A stretch of DNA of 64,000 nucleotides from Cryobacterium sp. PH31-O1 (GTDB taxonomy: Bacteria; Actinomycetota; Actinomycetes; Actinomycetales; Microbacteriaceae). Positions 8,972 to 18,289 of the stretch are shown here, in pieces. The notes under the pieces were generated by a model, which was not told the DNA's origin, did no database searches, and saw nothing but the letters and a program-made list of their open reading frames with translations. Position 1 is the stretch's first letter; each line of letters opens with the position of its first letter. The DNA is taken from the NCBI RefSeq assembly GCF_030063455.1, contig NZ_JASITB010000009.1, positions 1-64,000 on the forward strand, written 5' to 3'. A program made the translations under genes and the position numbers.

Positions 8972-9121
8972 GAGACTAGTCTTTCGTTCGCGGATGGGCT
9001 GCTCTGGTGGTTCAAGTCTGAGGCCAGCCTATATTTAGCAAAAGCAATTGTTTGTGCAGCATATTGGTTACAATTTCTAATGATTTGGTTTTGCGTGCGA
9101 CACAGGGTGTAGGGGGAACGG
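8972..9121. promoter_or_regulatory. putA-lysR divergent regulatory region with LysR-type dyad
   Basis: 150 nt, markedly richer in A+T than its surroundings. It contains the imperfect dyad GCAAAAGCAA / TTGTTTGTGC (9038-9057, 8 of 10 positions symmetric around CAATTG), which has the size of a LysR-type operator. A TAGTCT box for putA is at 8973-8978 on the minus strand. The LysR gene has a purine-rich ribosome site (TAGGGGGAACG) and so has a leader. Confidence 0.55.
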
Positions 9122-10081
9122 ATGCTGGATGTCAGGCGGTTGCGACTGCTGCGCGAACTGAAAATTCGCGGCACCCTCGCCGGGGTCGCAGCGGCCCTCG
9201 CCTACAGCCCATCGGCGGTGTCGCAGCAGCTCGCCCTGCTCGAGAAAGAGGCGGGCGTGGTGTTGCTCAAGAAGGTCGGTCGCCGGGTGCAGCTCACGCA
9301 GCAGGCCGAGATTTTGGTCGAACACACCACCCATCTGCTGGAGCGACTCGAGCTCGCCGAAGCCGACCTGCGCGCGAGTACGACGACGGTGTCGGGCACC
9401 GTGCGGGTGGCCGTGTTCCAGTCGGCGGCCCTCGCGGTGATTCCGCGGGCGCTCACTCTTCTGGCCGAGGATTTTCCGGCGCTGCGCGTCGAAGTGACCG
9501 AACGGGAACCGGAACGTGGCCTGTTCGAGGTAGCTGCGCGCGACTTCGACCTCGTGCTCGCCGAGCAGTACCCCGGCCACACTCGCGCGCACTGGCCCGA
9601 CCTCGACCGGGTCAACCTCGCAACGGATGCGCTGCGGCTCGCGGTGCCGCCCGAAGACACTGGCCGGGTGCGCGCGGCGACCCTCGAGGAGACTGCCGGG
9701 CTGCCCTGGGTGATGGAACCAGTCGGCACCGCCTCGCGGCAGTGGGCGACGCAGCTCTGCCGCTCGGCCGGGTTCGAACCAGACGTGCGGTTCGAGACCG
9801 CCGACCTGATCGCACACATCCGCTTGATCGAATCGGGCAATGCCGTTGGCATTCTGCCCGACCTGGTCTGGGCCGGGCGCATGCCGGCCGTGCAGCTGCA
9901 CGACCTGCCGGGCACTCCGCATCGCACCCTGTTCTCGGCCGCGCGCCGGTCGAGTGCGCAGCGCCCGGGGGTGGTCGCGGTGCGCGGCGCCCTTGACCGG
10001 GCAGTGAGCAAGGTCGCCAAGCCCACCGAGTCAGACCCGCTCGAGCCGCCGCGCCCGTTCGAGCCCCTCGCGCCGGTCTAG
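9122..10081 (+). CDS. LysR-family transcriptional regulator
   Basis: 319 residues. N-terminal winged helix-turn-helix (about 1-60; AAALAYSPSAVSQQLALLEKE is the recognition region), then a periplasmic-binding-protein-like effector domain (about 90-290, beginning VSGTVRVAVFQ). The C-terminus is a short Pro-rich tail. Transcribed away from putA across a 150-bp region holding a LysR-like dyad, so control of proline catabolism is the simplest inference; the effector cannot be read from sequence. ATG 9122 has a good ribosome site. Confidence 0.85.
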   Translation: MLDVRRLRLLRELKIRGTLAGVAAALAYSPSAVSQQLALLEKEAGVVLLKKVGRRVQLTQQAEILVEHTTHLLERLELAEADLRASTTTVSGTVRVAVFQSAALAVIPRALTLLAEDFPALRVEVTEREPERGLFEVAARDFDLVLAEQYPGHTRAHWPDLDRVNLATDALRLAVPPEDTGRVRAATLEETAGLPWVMEPVGTASRQWATQLCRSAGFEPDVRFETADLIAHIRLIESGNAVGILPDLVWAGRMPAVQLHDLPGTPHRTLFSAARRSSAQRPGVVAVRGALDRAVSKVAKPTESDPLEPPRPFEPLAPV

Positions 10082-10141
10082 CCGCGCACAGTATTCACCG
10101 GCGGCGCCCTGCCCTGGCCAGGCTCTGGCTAGGCTCTGGTC

Positions 10142-11722
10142 ATGAGCGAACCCACACACGACGTCGTGATTCTCGGTGGCGGCCACAACGGCCTGGTCGC
10201 CGCCGCTTACCTCGCCCAGGCCGGGCGCCGCGTGCTCGTGCTCGAACGCGAACCGCAGGTCGGCGGCGCCGCTATTTCAGCGGATGCCTTCCCCGGCATG
10301 GGCGCGCGCCTCTCACGCTACTCCTACCTGGTGAGCCTGCTGCCGACCAGAATCATTCGCGAGCTGGGGCTCGACATCGAGCTCGCGCGGCGCCGATACT
10401 CGTCGTATACGCCGGGGCACTCTGCTGACGGGCTCCTGGTGGACCACGGCGACGCCGCTGCCACCCAGGCCTCGTTCGTGCGCATAGGTGCTGCAGCCGA
10501 TTTCGATTCTTGGACCGCCTTTTATGACCACACCGCCCGGCTGGCCCGCGCGGTATTTCCGACGGTGTGCGAACCGCTGCTCACCCGCTCGGAGGCCCGG
10601 CGGTTGGTTGGCGACGACGCGCTGTGGACGTCGCTGATCGAGCGGCCGCTCGGCGAGGTGATCACCGACCGGTTCGACAACGATCTCGTGCGCGGCGTCG
10701 CCGCCACCGACGGCCTGATCGGCACGTTCACGAGCCTGACCGACCCGAGCCTCGCGGCCAACCGCTGCTTTCTGTACCACGTGATCGGCAACGGCACCGG
10801 CGACTGGGACGTACCGATCGGCGGAATGGGCGCCGTGACCGGGGAGCTTGAACGGGCGGCGCGCGAGGCCGGCGCTCGTCTCGAACTCGGCGCCGACGTC
10901 GAGTCCCTCACTCCGGACGGCGCGGTGACCTACCGGCAGAACGGGCGGCTGCAGGCGGTAACGGGCGGCGTGGTGCTGGCCAACGTGGCGCCGTGGGTGC
11001 TGCGGGAGTTGCTGGCGGTGGGGGGCGGGGCATCCGCTCTTTCGTCGCCGGCACCGCCGAAGCCCGAGGGCGCGCAGGTCAAGGTCAACCTGCTGCTGAC
11101 CCGGCTACCACGATTGCATGACGCGAGCGTGTCTGGCGAAGCTGCCTTCGGCGGCACCTTTCATATCAATGAGTCGTACGAGCAATTGCAGACCGCGTTC
11201 GAGCAGGCGCTGGCCGGGCAGATTCCGGCCGAGCTTTCGTGCGAGATCTACTGCCATTCGCTGACCGACCCGAGCATTTTGTCGCCCGAGCTCGCCGCGG
11301 CCGGGGCGCACACCCTGACCGTGTTCGCGCTGCACACCCCGAATCGGGCGCTCACCGAGGCGAACAATGCGTCGATGCGGGCCCTGCTGCAGGCCGCCGT
11401 GCTGACCTCGCTCAACTCGGTGCTGGCCGAACCGATCGAAGCGCTGCTCATGGCGGATGCCGACGGTCGCCCCTGCATCGAAACCAAGACCACCCTCGAC
11501 CTTGAGCACGCCCTGAACCTGCCAGGCGGCAACATCTTTCACGGGCCCCTCTCGTGGCCATTCCTCGAGGACGATGAGCCGCGCAGCACGCCCGCCGAGC
11601 GTTGGGGAGTCGCCACCGAGCACCCCCGCATTCTGATCTGCGGGGCTGGAGCCAGGCGCGGTGGCGGGGTCAGCGGGCTCGGCGGCCACAATGCTGCCAT
11701 GGCCGTTCTGGAAGGCCTGTGA
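10142..11722 (+). CDS. FAD-dependent phytoene dehydrogenase-like oxidoreductase
   Basis: 526 residues. The N-terminal Rossmann motif is ILGGGHNGLVAAAYLAQAG (residues 10-28), followed by the ERE...GGAAIS segment of the phytoene desaturase/PYROXD2-like flavoprotein family. The C-terminal GGxxxGGGVSGLGGHNAA matches the FAD-closing motif of the family. No crtB, crtE or other carotenoid gene is nearby, so a carotenoid role is not supported; the substrate is unknown. A TAGGCT -10 box (10130-10135) lies exactly 6 nt before ATG 10142, predicting a leaderless mRNA. Confidence 0.8.
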   Translation: MSEPTHDVVILGGGHNGLVAAAYLAQAGRRVLVLEREPQVGGAAISADAFPGMGARLSRYSYLVSLLPTRIIRELGLDIELARRRYSSYTPGHSADGLLVDHGDAAATQASFVRIGAAADFDSWTAFYDHTARLARAVFPTVCEPLLTRSEARRLVGDDALWTSLIERPLGEVITDRFDNDLVRGVAATDGLIGTFTSLTDPSLAANRCFLYHVIGNGTGDWDVPIGGMGAVTGELERAAREAGARLELGADVESLTPDGAVTYRQNGRLQAVTGGVVLANVAPWVLRELLAVGGGASALSSPAPPKPEGAQVKVNLLLTRLPRLHDASVSGEAAFGGTFHINESYEQLQTAFEQALAGQIPAELSCEIYCHSLTDPSILSPELAAAGAHTLTVFALHTPNRALTEANNASMRALLQAAVLTSLNSVLAEPIEALLMADADGRPCIETKTTLDLEHALNLPGGNIFHGPLSWPFLEDDEPRSTPAERWGVATEHPRILICGAGARRGGGVSGLGGHNAAMAVLEGL

Positions 11723-11793
11723 CGTATAGCCGACGGGCGCAATAGGGCCTAGCCTGAGTTAAGACTCACGTTTCACTCACAGTGGAGGTCACC

Positions 11794-12300
11794 ATGTCAG
11801 CTAAGCCCACCGGACGCCTCATTCACCGCGAGGACGGCCTGTATCTCATGCTGAATCGGCTCTTCAATGCGCCGATCGAACAGGTCTGGGCCAGCCTGAC
11901 CCGCCCGGCCGAACTCGAGAAGTGGATCGGCACCTATTCGGGCTCGCCGGCGACCGGCGCGGTCAAGTTCAAGATGACGGCGGAGCCGGACGCCAGGTGG
12001 GAGTACGTGAGCATTCGCGAATGCCAGGCTCCGCACCGGTTCAACGGTGATTTTGGCGAGGGTGAGGATTCCTGGCGCGCGCTGTTCCACCTGGTCGAGG
12101 GCGACGGCATGACGAACCTCACGTTCGGGCAGCGTCTGCGCTCTGCTTCGGAGGCCGCCACGGTCGGGCCGGGCTGGGACTACTACCTCGATCGTCTGGT
12201 TGCCTCGCGCGCCGGCCTGCCGCTGCCGGAGTGGGAGCACTACTATCCCGCGCACGCCCAGTTCTACAAGGACCTCATCGTTCCGGTGCGCACCATCTAG
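11794..12300 (+). CDS. SRPBCC / AHSA1-domain protein
   Basis: 168 residues. A START-like (SRPBCC) fold protein of the AHSA1 group: LNRLFNAPIEQVWASLTRPAELEKWIG (about 19-45) is the characteristic opening, and Trp/Phe-rich strands follow. These proteins bind small hydrophobic ligands; the actual function is unknown. ATG 11794 is chosen over the upstream GTG 11782 because GGAGGTCACC sits just before it as a ribosome site. It stands alone and converges with the thioesterase gene. Confidence 0.78.
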   Translation: MSAKPTGRLIHREDGLYLMLNRLFNAPIEQVWASLTRPAELEKWIGTYSGSPATGAVKFKMTAEPDARWEYVSIRECQAPHRFNGDFGEGEDSWRALFHLVEGDGMTNLTFGQRLRSASEAATVGPGWDYYLDRLVASRAGLPLPEWEHYYPAHAQFYKDLIVPVRTI

Positions 12301-12359
12301 GTTCGCTACTCGAATTGCGCCACCGGCGCAGCTCCCGCACCGCGCAGTACCGCCCGCAG

Positions 12360-12923
12360 CTAGTTCCAGATGCTGGGTGCGGCAGCTCGCGTGGCGGGAG
12401 CGGCAGCGTTGCGGCTCCACTCAAGCAGCCACTCGGGAACACTGACGTTGTCGGGGGCGACGCCGATCGCCTCGAGCAATTCGTCGATCGTCACGACGCC
12501 GCCGGTGCGCTTGAGAAAGCGACCACGAATGTAGCCGTGGGAGTAGATCTCGGGTGCGCCGTCGGCATCCGGTCGCACGAAGCGTTGCTCGACGTACACG
12601 GCTTTCTCGTCGAAGCCGAGGATGCGCGACTCCACCGTGAACTTCTGGCCGACCGTGAGTGACTTGCGAAAGCTGATCGTCTCTGACACCACGACCGGGT
12701 ACCAGCCGCGTTCCTGGAAGATGGCCCAGACGCCGGTGCGATGGAGCATGTCGAAGCGCGCAACGTCCATGATCGACAGGTAGACACCGTTGTTCATGTG
12801 CCGCAAAATATCCAGGTCGGTCGGCATCGTCACGAAATTAGTGCGCGCGACGTCGAAGTGACCGAGCCGAGGACCGAACTTCGACAGCAGGGAGTGGAGG
12901 AGGGTTCGAAAGAACATATGCAC
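12360..12923 (-). CDS. Hotdog-fold acyl-CoA thioesterase-like protein
   Basis: 187 residues. Resembles the FadM/THEM-type hotdog thioesterases: DLDILRHMNNGVYLSIMDVARFD (about 37-59) carries the DxxxHxNN-like active site, followed by VSETISFRKSL. Probably hydrolyses acyl-CoA; chain length unknown. GTG 12923 is chosen because a TAGCAT -10 box (12930-12935, minus) places the transcription start exactly there; ATG 12917 is the alternative. It shares a 126-bp divergent promoter region with the LysE gene. Confidence 0.72.
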   Translation of the reverse strand: MHMFFRTLLHSLLSKFGPRLGHFDVARTNFVTMPTDLDILRHMNNGVYLSIMDVARFDMLHRTGVWAIFQERGWYPVVVSETISFRKSLTVGQKFTVESRILGFDEKAVYVEQRFVRPDADGAPEIYSHGYIRGRFLKRTGGVVTIDELLEAIGVAPDNVSVPEWLLEWSRNAAAPATRAAAPSIWN

Positions 12924-13049
12924 GAGACGATGCTAACGAAGCGGGGGCACGGGCCGGGCATCCGTTGTGGGTGAGCGCCAGCATCCGCTGCCCCAGCGCC
13001 GATTGCGTGCACGATGTGCCACAGTCCCCGGCGGGTCTACCATTCAAGA

Positions 13050-13688
13050 ATGCTCTCCCTGCCCACCCTGCTGACGTTCGCACTCGCGTCGATCGCGCTC
13101 ATCGTCATTCCCGGTCCGACCGTGCTGTTCGTGATCGGGCGTTCGCTCGCCCTCGGCCGGCTCGGTGGGTTTCTCAGTGTGCTCGGCAACGCGCTTGGAC
13201 TGATTCCGGTGATCATCGCGGTGTCACTCGGGCTCGGCGCCATCGTGACCCAGTCGGTGCTGCTGTTCACGATCGTCAAGTTCGCCGGCGCGGCTTACAT
13301 CATCTATCTCGGAGTGCAGGCGATTCGCAACCGGAGCACGGCCGCCCACCTGAGCGAGACTCGGGTGGCCCGCAAAACCAAGTGGCGGCTCGTGCTTGAG
13401 GGCTTCGTGGTGGGGCTGAGCAACCCCAAGTCGCTCGTGTTCTTCATCGCGGTGCTGCCGCAGTTCGTGAACTACCGGGCCGGGGATGTGCCGCTGCAAC
13501 TCGCGGTGCTCGGGCTGGTGTTCGTGGTGCTCGCCCTGCTCGGCGACAGTACTTGGGCCCTCGCCGCCGGCACGGCCAGGGCCTGGTTCGCCCGGTCACC
13601 GAAACGCATTGAAAACCTGTCGTCGGCCGGCGGGGTGATGATGATCGGCCTCGGCGGGGTGCTTGCCGCCACCGGCGCGCGGTCCTGA
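13050..13688 (+). CDS. LysE-family amino acid exporter
   Basis: 212 residues, integral membrane protein with about six hydrophobic segments. The opening LTFALASIALIVIPGPTVLFVIGRSLALGRLGG and the central GLSNPKSLVFFIAVLPQFV are hallmarks of RhtB/LysE translocators, which export amino acids or related metabolites. ATG 13050 is supported both by homologue start (MLSLPTLL) and by a TACCAT -10 box (13038-13043) exactly 6 nt upstream (leaderless). The substrate is unknown. It ends 1 nt from the convergent hydrolase stop, leaving no room for a terminator. Confidence 0.87.
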   Translation: MLSLPTLLTFALASIALIVIPGPTVLFVIGRSLALGRLGGFLSVLGNALGLIPVIIAVSLGLGAIVTQSVLLFTIVKFAGAAYIIYLGVQAIRNRSTAAHLSETRVARKTKWRLVLEGFVVGLSNPKSLVFFIAVLPQFVNYRAGDVPLQLAVLGLVFVVLALLGDSTWALAAGTARAWFARSPKRIENLSSAGGVMMIGLGGVLAATGARS

Positions 13689-13689
13689 C

Positions 13690-14781
13690 TTAGACAGCTA
13701 CCGCCCGCGGCGCGACGGCACGCACAAAGGCACCGAGCTGGCGATAGACCTCCTGGGATTCCGGATGCGTGTCGTCCTGCTGCCAGGTGTGCTTGGTGTT
13801 GACGCTACGCCGACCGTAGATGAGGGTGTCAACCCGAATTTTGCGTACCCGCAGCGCCTCGATGAAGTTGAGGTTGGCGCGGTAGAAATAGTCCCGCTCC
13901 GAGGTCGTGACGAAGACCGGCGGAAAGCCCCGGTCGAGCCACTCGATCGGGGACATGAACCGCGCGGCCGTGCGCAGGTGCAGGCCGCGGCCGCGCTCGG
14001 GTAGCAGCATCCGCACGAAGTTGAGGCTCAGGACGAAGCCGCGATTGAACAGTACAGAGAAGTCGGCGATGCTGCAGTGCTGCACCAGGCCGCGCAGGTT
14101 TCGAGCCGCGACCGGATCGCGAATGCCGTAGTGCTCGGCGAGCTCTGGCGCGTAGGCAGCGGCCGTGAGCAGCGCCGCGATATGGCCACCGGCGGAGTCA
14201 CCGCCGAGCACGATCCGGGTGGGATCGCCCCCGTAGGCGGCGATATTGCGGGCGACCCATTCGAGCACCGCGTTGCCGTCCTGCATCATGTGTTTCAGTT
14301 GGAACCGGGTGGCCATGCGGTAGTTCGCGTTGACCACGATCATGCCCTCGGCGGCTTGGGTCGCGCAGTACTTGGTGAGCGGGTCCTTGTCGCCCGAGGT
14401 CCAGCCGCCGCCGTGAAAGTACACGTAGACGGGCAGCGGTTGCGCGCCGTCATCCCGCTTGGGCGCTAATACGTCGAGCCGATGGATTTTCTCGCCATCG
14501 CCGACGTAATCGAGATCGAGATCGTACTCAACCGAATCGATCGGATTCAGATTGTACTTGTGCACCGGAGTCGCCCGTCGCAGCATGAGCGCGCGCCACG
14601 CCCAGACGGGCAGCCGGCGGATGCCCGTCTCCCGGTGCGCCGAGCGGTCGACAGTCACCCCGTCGGCGTGCAAACGGATGTCGTGCAGCCAGGCCCTGGC
14701 CGATGTGGCGGCGCGATTTGTGGGGGAATGGTGCGAGGGAGTGGGATGAACGGTGCTGAACGCGGTTCTGGTGTAACTCAC
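13690..14781 (-). CDS. Alpha/beta hydrolase of the hormone-sensitive lipase type
   Basis: 363 residues. Oxyanion-hole motif HGGGW (near 130) and nucleophile motif GDSAGG (near 198) are those of HSL-family esterases; the catalytic acid and His lie in the C-terminal third (FVTTSERDYFY and the KHTW region). No signal peptide is evident. The gene starts at GTG 14781, placed exactly 6 nt after a TAGCCT -10 box (minus, 14788-14793). An ACCCC-type dyad lies about 50 bp upstream of that start. Substrate unknown. Confidence 0.82.
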   Translation of the reverse strand: MSYTRTAFSTVHPTPSHHSPTNRAATSARAWLHDIRLHADGVTVDRSAHRETGIRRLPVWAWRALMLRRATPVHKYNLNPIDSVEYDLDLDYVGDGEKIHRLDVLAPKRDDGAQPLPVYVYFHGGGWTSGDKDPLTKYCATQAAEGMIVVNANYRMATRFQLKHMMQDGNAVLEWVARNIAAYGGDPTRIVLGGDSAGGHIAALLTAAAYAPELAEHYGIRDPVAARNLRGLVQHCSIADFSVLFNRGFVLSLNFVRMLLPERGRGLHLRTAARFMSPIEWLDRGFPPVFVTTSERDYFYRANLNFIEALRVRKIRVDTLIYGRRSVNTKHTWQQDDTHPESQEVYRQLGAFVRAVAPRAVAV

Positions 14782-14787
14782 CGCCTG

Positions 14788-14840
14788 AGGCTAAGTCGAC
14801 TCCCCCGTATGCTCACTGGGAAGTACCCCATTTGGGGGCA
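14788..14840 (-). promoter_or_regulatory. Hydrolase promoter with ACCCCA/TTTGGGGG dyad
   Basis: On the plus strand ACCCCATTTGGGGGC occupies 14825-14839, a GC-armed dyad with an AT centre. On the minus strand, the direction of the hydrolase gene, TAGCCT (14793-14788) forms the -10 and the dyad is centred near -51. The sequence at the -35 position (GTGAGC) is poor, which fits activator-dependent control. The same dyad pattern is found upstream of the secreted protein at 18367. Confidence 0.45.
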
Positions 14841-14875
14841 ACTCCCGGTTTCGGGTGGGCCGTCAGCACCCGCGC

Positions 14876-15412
14876 TCAGGCGGCGGATGCCCCGCCGGCG
14901 ACTCCGGTCGCCTCCAGCACCGCACGCGCGAGCGTGTGAAAGTGCAGGTTGAAGCCCAGAACGCCCGGGGTGGATTGCGGGTCGAGGTCTAGCGTTGCCA
15001 CATCGACGGCGTGCACGATGAACTGGTAGCGGTGCGTGCCGGTTCCGGGCGGCGGCCCGGCACCGACAAACGAGGTGAGGCGATACTCGTTCGGCAGCGT
15101 GAGCGAACCCGCCGGGAGAGCGCCGCCGGGGTTTCCAGCACCGGCTGCCAGCTCGGTCACCGACACCGGAATGTCAGCCACCGCCCAGTGCCAGAATCCG
15201 GAACCGGTCGGCGCGTCCGGGTCAAAAACGGTGAGAGCGAAACTTTGGGTATCGGCGGGGAAACCCGACCAGGACAGCTGCGGGGAAACATCCGCTCCCC
15301 CGGCGTCGGCCCCGTACTGGGCGGCGAGCAGCGGGCCCCCGTCGGTCATGACGGTGCTCGTGAGGGAGAACTGGGGCACCGCGCCGAAGCGAGCGAGCGG
15401 GTCGATGGTCAC
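14876..15412 (-). CDS. YbhB/YbcL-family Raf kinase inhibitor-like protein
   Basis: 178 residues, PEBP-like fold. Typical motifs are present: SPQLSWSGFPADTQSFALTVFDPDAPTGSGFWHWAV (about 43-78), which holds the conserved DPDAP and HW elements of the ligand pocket, and HRYQFIVHAVD. Bacterial members bind small anionic ligands and their role is undefined. GTG start with a GGAGG ribosome site 6 nt upstream. Divergent from trhO across 81 bp. Confidence 0.85.
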   Translation of the reverse strand: MTIDPLARFGAVPQFSLTSTVMTDGGPLLAAQYGADAGGADVSPQLSWSGFPADTQSFALTVFDPDAPTGSGFWHWAVADIPVSVTELAAGAGNPGGALPAGSLTLPNEYRLTSFVGAGPPPGTGTHRYQFIVHAVDVATLDLDPQSTPGVLGFNLHFHTLARAVLEATGVAGGASAA

Positions 15413-15493
15413 GTGTTGCCTCCGATATTTGTGCTGCCCTGTTGCAACACAAGCAGTTCGGCCAGCCTACGCGCGCTCTCCTAAAATAGCCCC

Positions 15494-16390
15494 ATGGCCA
15501 TTCCGAAGATTCTGCTCTATTACATCTTCACGCCGTTGGCCGACCCGGAGGTCGTGCGGCTTTGGCAGCGCGACCTGTGCGCCGGGCTCGGCCTGCGCGG
15601 GCGCATCCTCATCTCGGCAGACGGCCTGAACGGCACGGTCGGCGGCGACCTGCCCGCCATCAAGAAGTACGTGCGTAAAACCCGCGACTACCCGGCATTC
15701 AAGAACATCGACTTCAAGTGGAGCGAGGGCACCGGCCTCGACGCCAGCGGGCGCAGCCTCGACTTTCCACGGCTCGTGGTCAAGGTGCGCGAGGAGATCG
15801 TGAGCTTCGGCGCCCCCGGTGAGCTGCGCGTCGACGCAGCCGGAGTCATCGGCGGCGGCACCAAACTGGCACCGGCCGAGCTCAATGCGCTGGTCGCCGA
15901 GCGCGGCGACGACGTCGTCTTCTTCGATGGGCGCAACAAGTTCGAAGCCGAGATCGGTCACTTTAGAAACGCGGTCGTGCCCGACGTGGCCAACACCCGC
16001 GAGTTCGTGGCCGAACTCGACAGCGGCAAATACGATCATCTCAAGGGTAAGCCGGTTGTCACCTACTGCACCGGCGGTATCCGCTGTGAGGTGCTGAGCG
16101 GCCTCATGAAATCGCGCGGATTCGGCGAGGTCTACCAGCTCGACGGCGGCATCGTGCGTTACGGCGAAGCCTTCGGCAACGAGGGCCTCTGGTCGGGTTC
16201 GCTCTACGTTTTCGACCAGCGAATGTCACTCGACTTCGCCCCGAATGCTGCCGTGCTCGGTGCCTGCCGGGTCTGCGCGGCGCCGACGACGAATATGCTC
16301 AACTGCCGACAGGTGTCGTGCCGGGAGCAGCTCGTGGTCTGCCCCGAGTGCGTCGCGCTGGCGGCGCCGGCCTGCGCCGCGCACACCTGA
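15494..16390 (+). CDS. trhO: tRNA uridine 34 5-hydroxylation protein TrhO (rhodanese family)
   Basis: 298 residues. The N-terminal ferredoxin-like domain (about 1-95) is followed by a rhodanese domain (about 125-220) with active-site Cys in [10 protein letters not shown] near residue 191, and a C-terminal Cys-rich tail ([29 protein letters not shown]), as in the YceA/TrhO family. Members catalyse prephenate- or oxygen-dependent 5-hydroxylation of wobble uridine in tRNA. TAAAAT (15482-15487) is exactly 6 nt before ATG 15494, so the mRNA should be leaderless. Confidence 0.9.
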   Translation: MAIPKILLYYIFTPLADPEVVRLWQRDLCAGLGLRGRILISADGLNGTVGGDLPAIKKYVRKTRDYPAFKNIDFKWSEGTGLDASGRSLDFPRLVVKVREEIVSFGAPGELRVDAAGVIGGGTKLAPAELNALVAERGDDVVFFDGRNKFEAEIGHFRNAVVPDVANTREFVAELDSGKYDHLKGKPVVTYCTGGIRCEVLSGLMKSRGFGEVYQLDGGIVRYGEAFGNEGLWSGSLYVFDQRMSLDFAPNAAVLGACRVCAAPTTNMLNCRQVSCREQLVVCPECVALAAPACAAHT

Positions 16391-16550
16391 TCAGCTTCCG
16401 GCGAGCGCTCCCTGCCGAACCGACCACACTGTTGGTTCAATTCACCTCAGATTGCCCGGTCGGAGGAAAGAAAGCTCCGGAATCGGTGTCGCAATCCGTT
16501 CCCGCAACATGCCGGGTAATAGGGTGGGAAACACCACTGAGGGGAGTCGA

Positions 16551-17453
16551 ATGCCTACCGGCGCTGTTATCGAATTCACGAGCATCAGCAAACGCTTTGG
16601 CGCGGTCGCCGCCGTCAACGACCTGTCGTTCACGGTGGAACCTGGCCGGGTCACCGGCTTTCTTGGTCCGAACGGTGCCGGCAAGACCACGTCGTTGCGC
16701 ATCCTGCTCGGGCTGGTCGCAGCCAGCAGCGGCACGGCCACGTTCGGCGGCGTGCGTTACCGCGACCTGCCGCATCCGCTTAAAACGGTGGGCGCCGCTC
16801 TCGAAGCCGCGAGTTTCCACCCCGGACGTACCGCCCGAAGCCACCTCGGCGTCTATGCGATCGCCGCCGGGCTGCCGCGCACCCGCGTCATGGAGGTGCT
16901 TACCCAGGTGGGCCTTGCCGCCCACGCCGCCCAGCGCGTCGGCGGCTACTCGCTCGGTATGCGCCAACGCCTCGGCCTGGCCTACGCCCTGCTCGGCGAC
17001 CCGGGCGTGCTCGTTCTCGACGAGCCGATCAACGGGCTGGACCCGGAGGGCATCCGCTGGATCCGTGGCTTTCTGCGCGACATGGCCGCCGAGGGTCGTA
17101 CCGTTCTGGTCAGTTCCCACCTGCTCTCCGAGGTTGCGCAGAGCGTCGACGACGTCGTCATCATCGCCCGCGGCGAACTCGTGCATCGAGGCCCACTGTC
17201 GAGCGTCGACACGGATGCCGCGCCCCAGACGATCGTCGATTCTCCCGACCGCGAGAACCTCGCCGCAACCCTCACGGCGGCCGGCATCAGCTTCTCGATC
17301 GGCCGCACCGGGCTGCTCGCCGCGACGGGCGACCCGGCCATGCTCGGTCACCTCGCCTTCGAAGCCGGGGTTGAACTGAGCGTGCTGCATCGGCAGAAAG
17401 TCGGCCTCGAAGACTCATTTCTCGCCCTCGTCGGCGGAGGCCACTCACTATGA
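16551..17453 (+). CDS. ABC transporter ATP-binding protein
   Basis: 300 residues. Walker A GPNGAGKTT (39-47), signature YSLGMRQRLG (about 134), Walker B VLVLDEP (about 153), and H-loop SSHLLSE. DrrA/CcmA-like exporter ATPase with a C-terminal extension of about 80 residues. ATG 16551 is preceded by GAGGGGAGTCGA as a ribosome site. It overlaps the permease gene by 4 nt (ATGA), so the two are cotranslated. The substrate cannot be told; lantibiotic-immunity-like or antibiotic exporters look the same. Confidence 0.9.
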   Translation: MPTGAVIEFTSISKRFGAVAAVNDLSFTVEPGRVTGFLGPNGAGKTTSLRILLGLVAASSGTATFGGVRYRDLPHPLKTVGAALEAASFHPGRTARSHLGVYAIAAGLPRTRVMEVLTQVGLAAHAAQRVGGYSLGMRQRLGLAYALLGDPGVLVLDEPINGLDPEGIRWIRGFLRDMAAEGRTVLVSSHLLSEVAQSVDDVVIIARGELVHRGPLSSVDTDAAPQTIVDSPDRENLAATLTAAGISFSIGRTGLLAATGDPAMLGHLAFEAGVELSVLHRQKVGLEDSFLALVGGGHSL

Positions 17454-18283
17454 CAGTGTTCCTGCGCTCTGTGTCAGCCGAATTCGCCAAGATCTTCACC
17501 ACTCGCCTGTGGTGGATCCTCGCCATGATTTTGTTTTGCTACATCGGTCTGCTGGCCGGCGGCCTCGCGGCGCTGTTTTCCGCAATCCAAACCGGTGTGA
17601 TCAGCCCGGATGCCGTGAACACCGGCGGCGGCCCCACCAATTTCGGCAGCCTCCCACCCCTCATCTACAGCTTCGCCTCCTCGGTCGGCTACGTCTTTCC
17701 GGTGTTGCTCGGCGCCCTCGCAACGACCGGTGAATTTCGCCACCAGACGCTGACACCGACGTTTCTGGCCACACCCCGCCGCGGTGTGGTGCTCGCCGCG
17801 AAGACGGTAACCCTGATTCTGATCGGCGCTGGCTTCGGGATCGTGGCGTTGGCGGCATCCGTTGGCCTGGGCGGCGGGGTTTTGAGCGCCTTCGGGGTTG
17901 ACGCGCTGCTACTGGACACGGAGACCTGGCTCCTGGTGGCTCGCACGCTGCTCGCCATGGGCCTGTGGGCGGCGATCGGCGTCGGCCTCGGCGTGCTCGT
18001 GCCCAACCAGGTCGCCTCGATCGTGATCGTGCTGGCCTTCACCCAATTCGTCGAGCCGCTGCTGCGTCTGGCGGCTTCGTTTCTTGAGGTCACGGCAAAG
18101 ATCGGTAACTTTCTACCGGGCGCCGCGTCCGATGCGCTCGTCGGCGCGAGCGTCTTCACGATTGCGAACCCGGTCGGCGCCGCACCGCTGAACTGGTGGC
18201 AGGGCGGCCTCGTGCTGCTCGGGTACGCCCTGGTCGCGACGGTCATCGGCTACGCCGCGAGTTGGAAGAAAGACGTCACTTAG
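17450..18283 (+). CDS. ABC-2 type transporter permease
   Basis: 277 residues, about six membrane segments. The opening SVSAEFAKIFTTRLWWIL and GEFRHQTLTPTFLATPRR are typical of ABC-2 permeases that pair with CcmA/DrrA ATPases; ATG overlaps the end of the ATPase gene. Together they form a minimal exporter. No terminator is visible between it and the secreted-protein promoter: dyad A begins 7 nt after the stop. Confidence 0.87.
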   Translation: MTVFLRSVSAEFAKIFTTRLWWILAMILFCYIGLLAGGLAALFSAIQTGVISPDAVNTGGGPTNFGSLPPLIYSFASSVGYVFPVLLGALATTGEFRHQTLTPTFLATPRRGVVLAAKTVTLILIGAGFGIVALAASVGLGGGVLSAFGVDALLLDTETWLLVARTLLAMGLWAAIGVGLGVLVPNQVASIVIVLAFTQFVEPLLRLAASFLEVTAKIGNFLPGAASDALVGASVFTIANPVGAAPLNWWQGGLVLLGYALVATVIGYAASWKKDVT

Positions 18284-18289
18284 CCTCAT

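Noticed and set aside
10142..11722. Carotenoid biosynthesis (phytoene desaturase) call.
   Set aside because: No phytoene synthase, GGPP synthase or cyclase genes in the neighbourhood; the family is broad, so only a general oxidoreductase call is supported.
14788..14797. TTAGCCTCA word shared between the hydrolase promoter and the end of the ABC permease gene (18282-18290) as a second regulatory motif.
   Set aside because: At 18282 it overlaps the permease stop codon and lies on the other side of the dyad, so the match is most simply chance.
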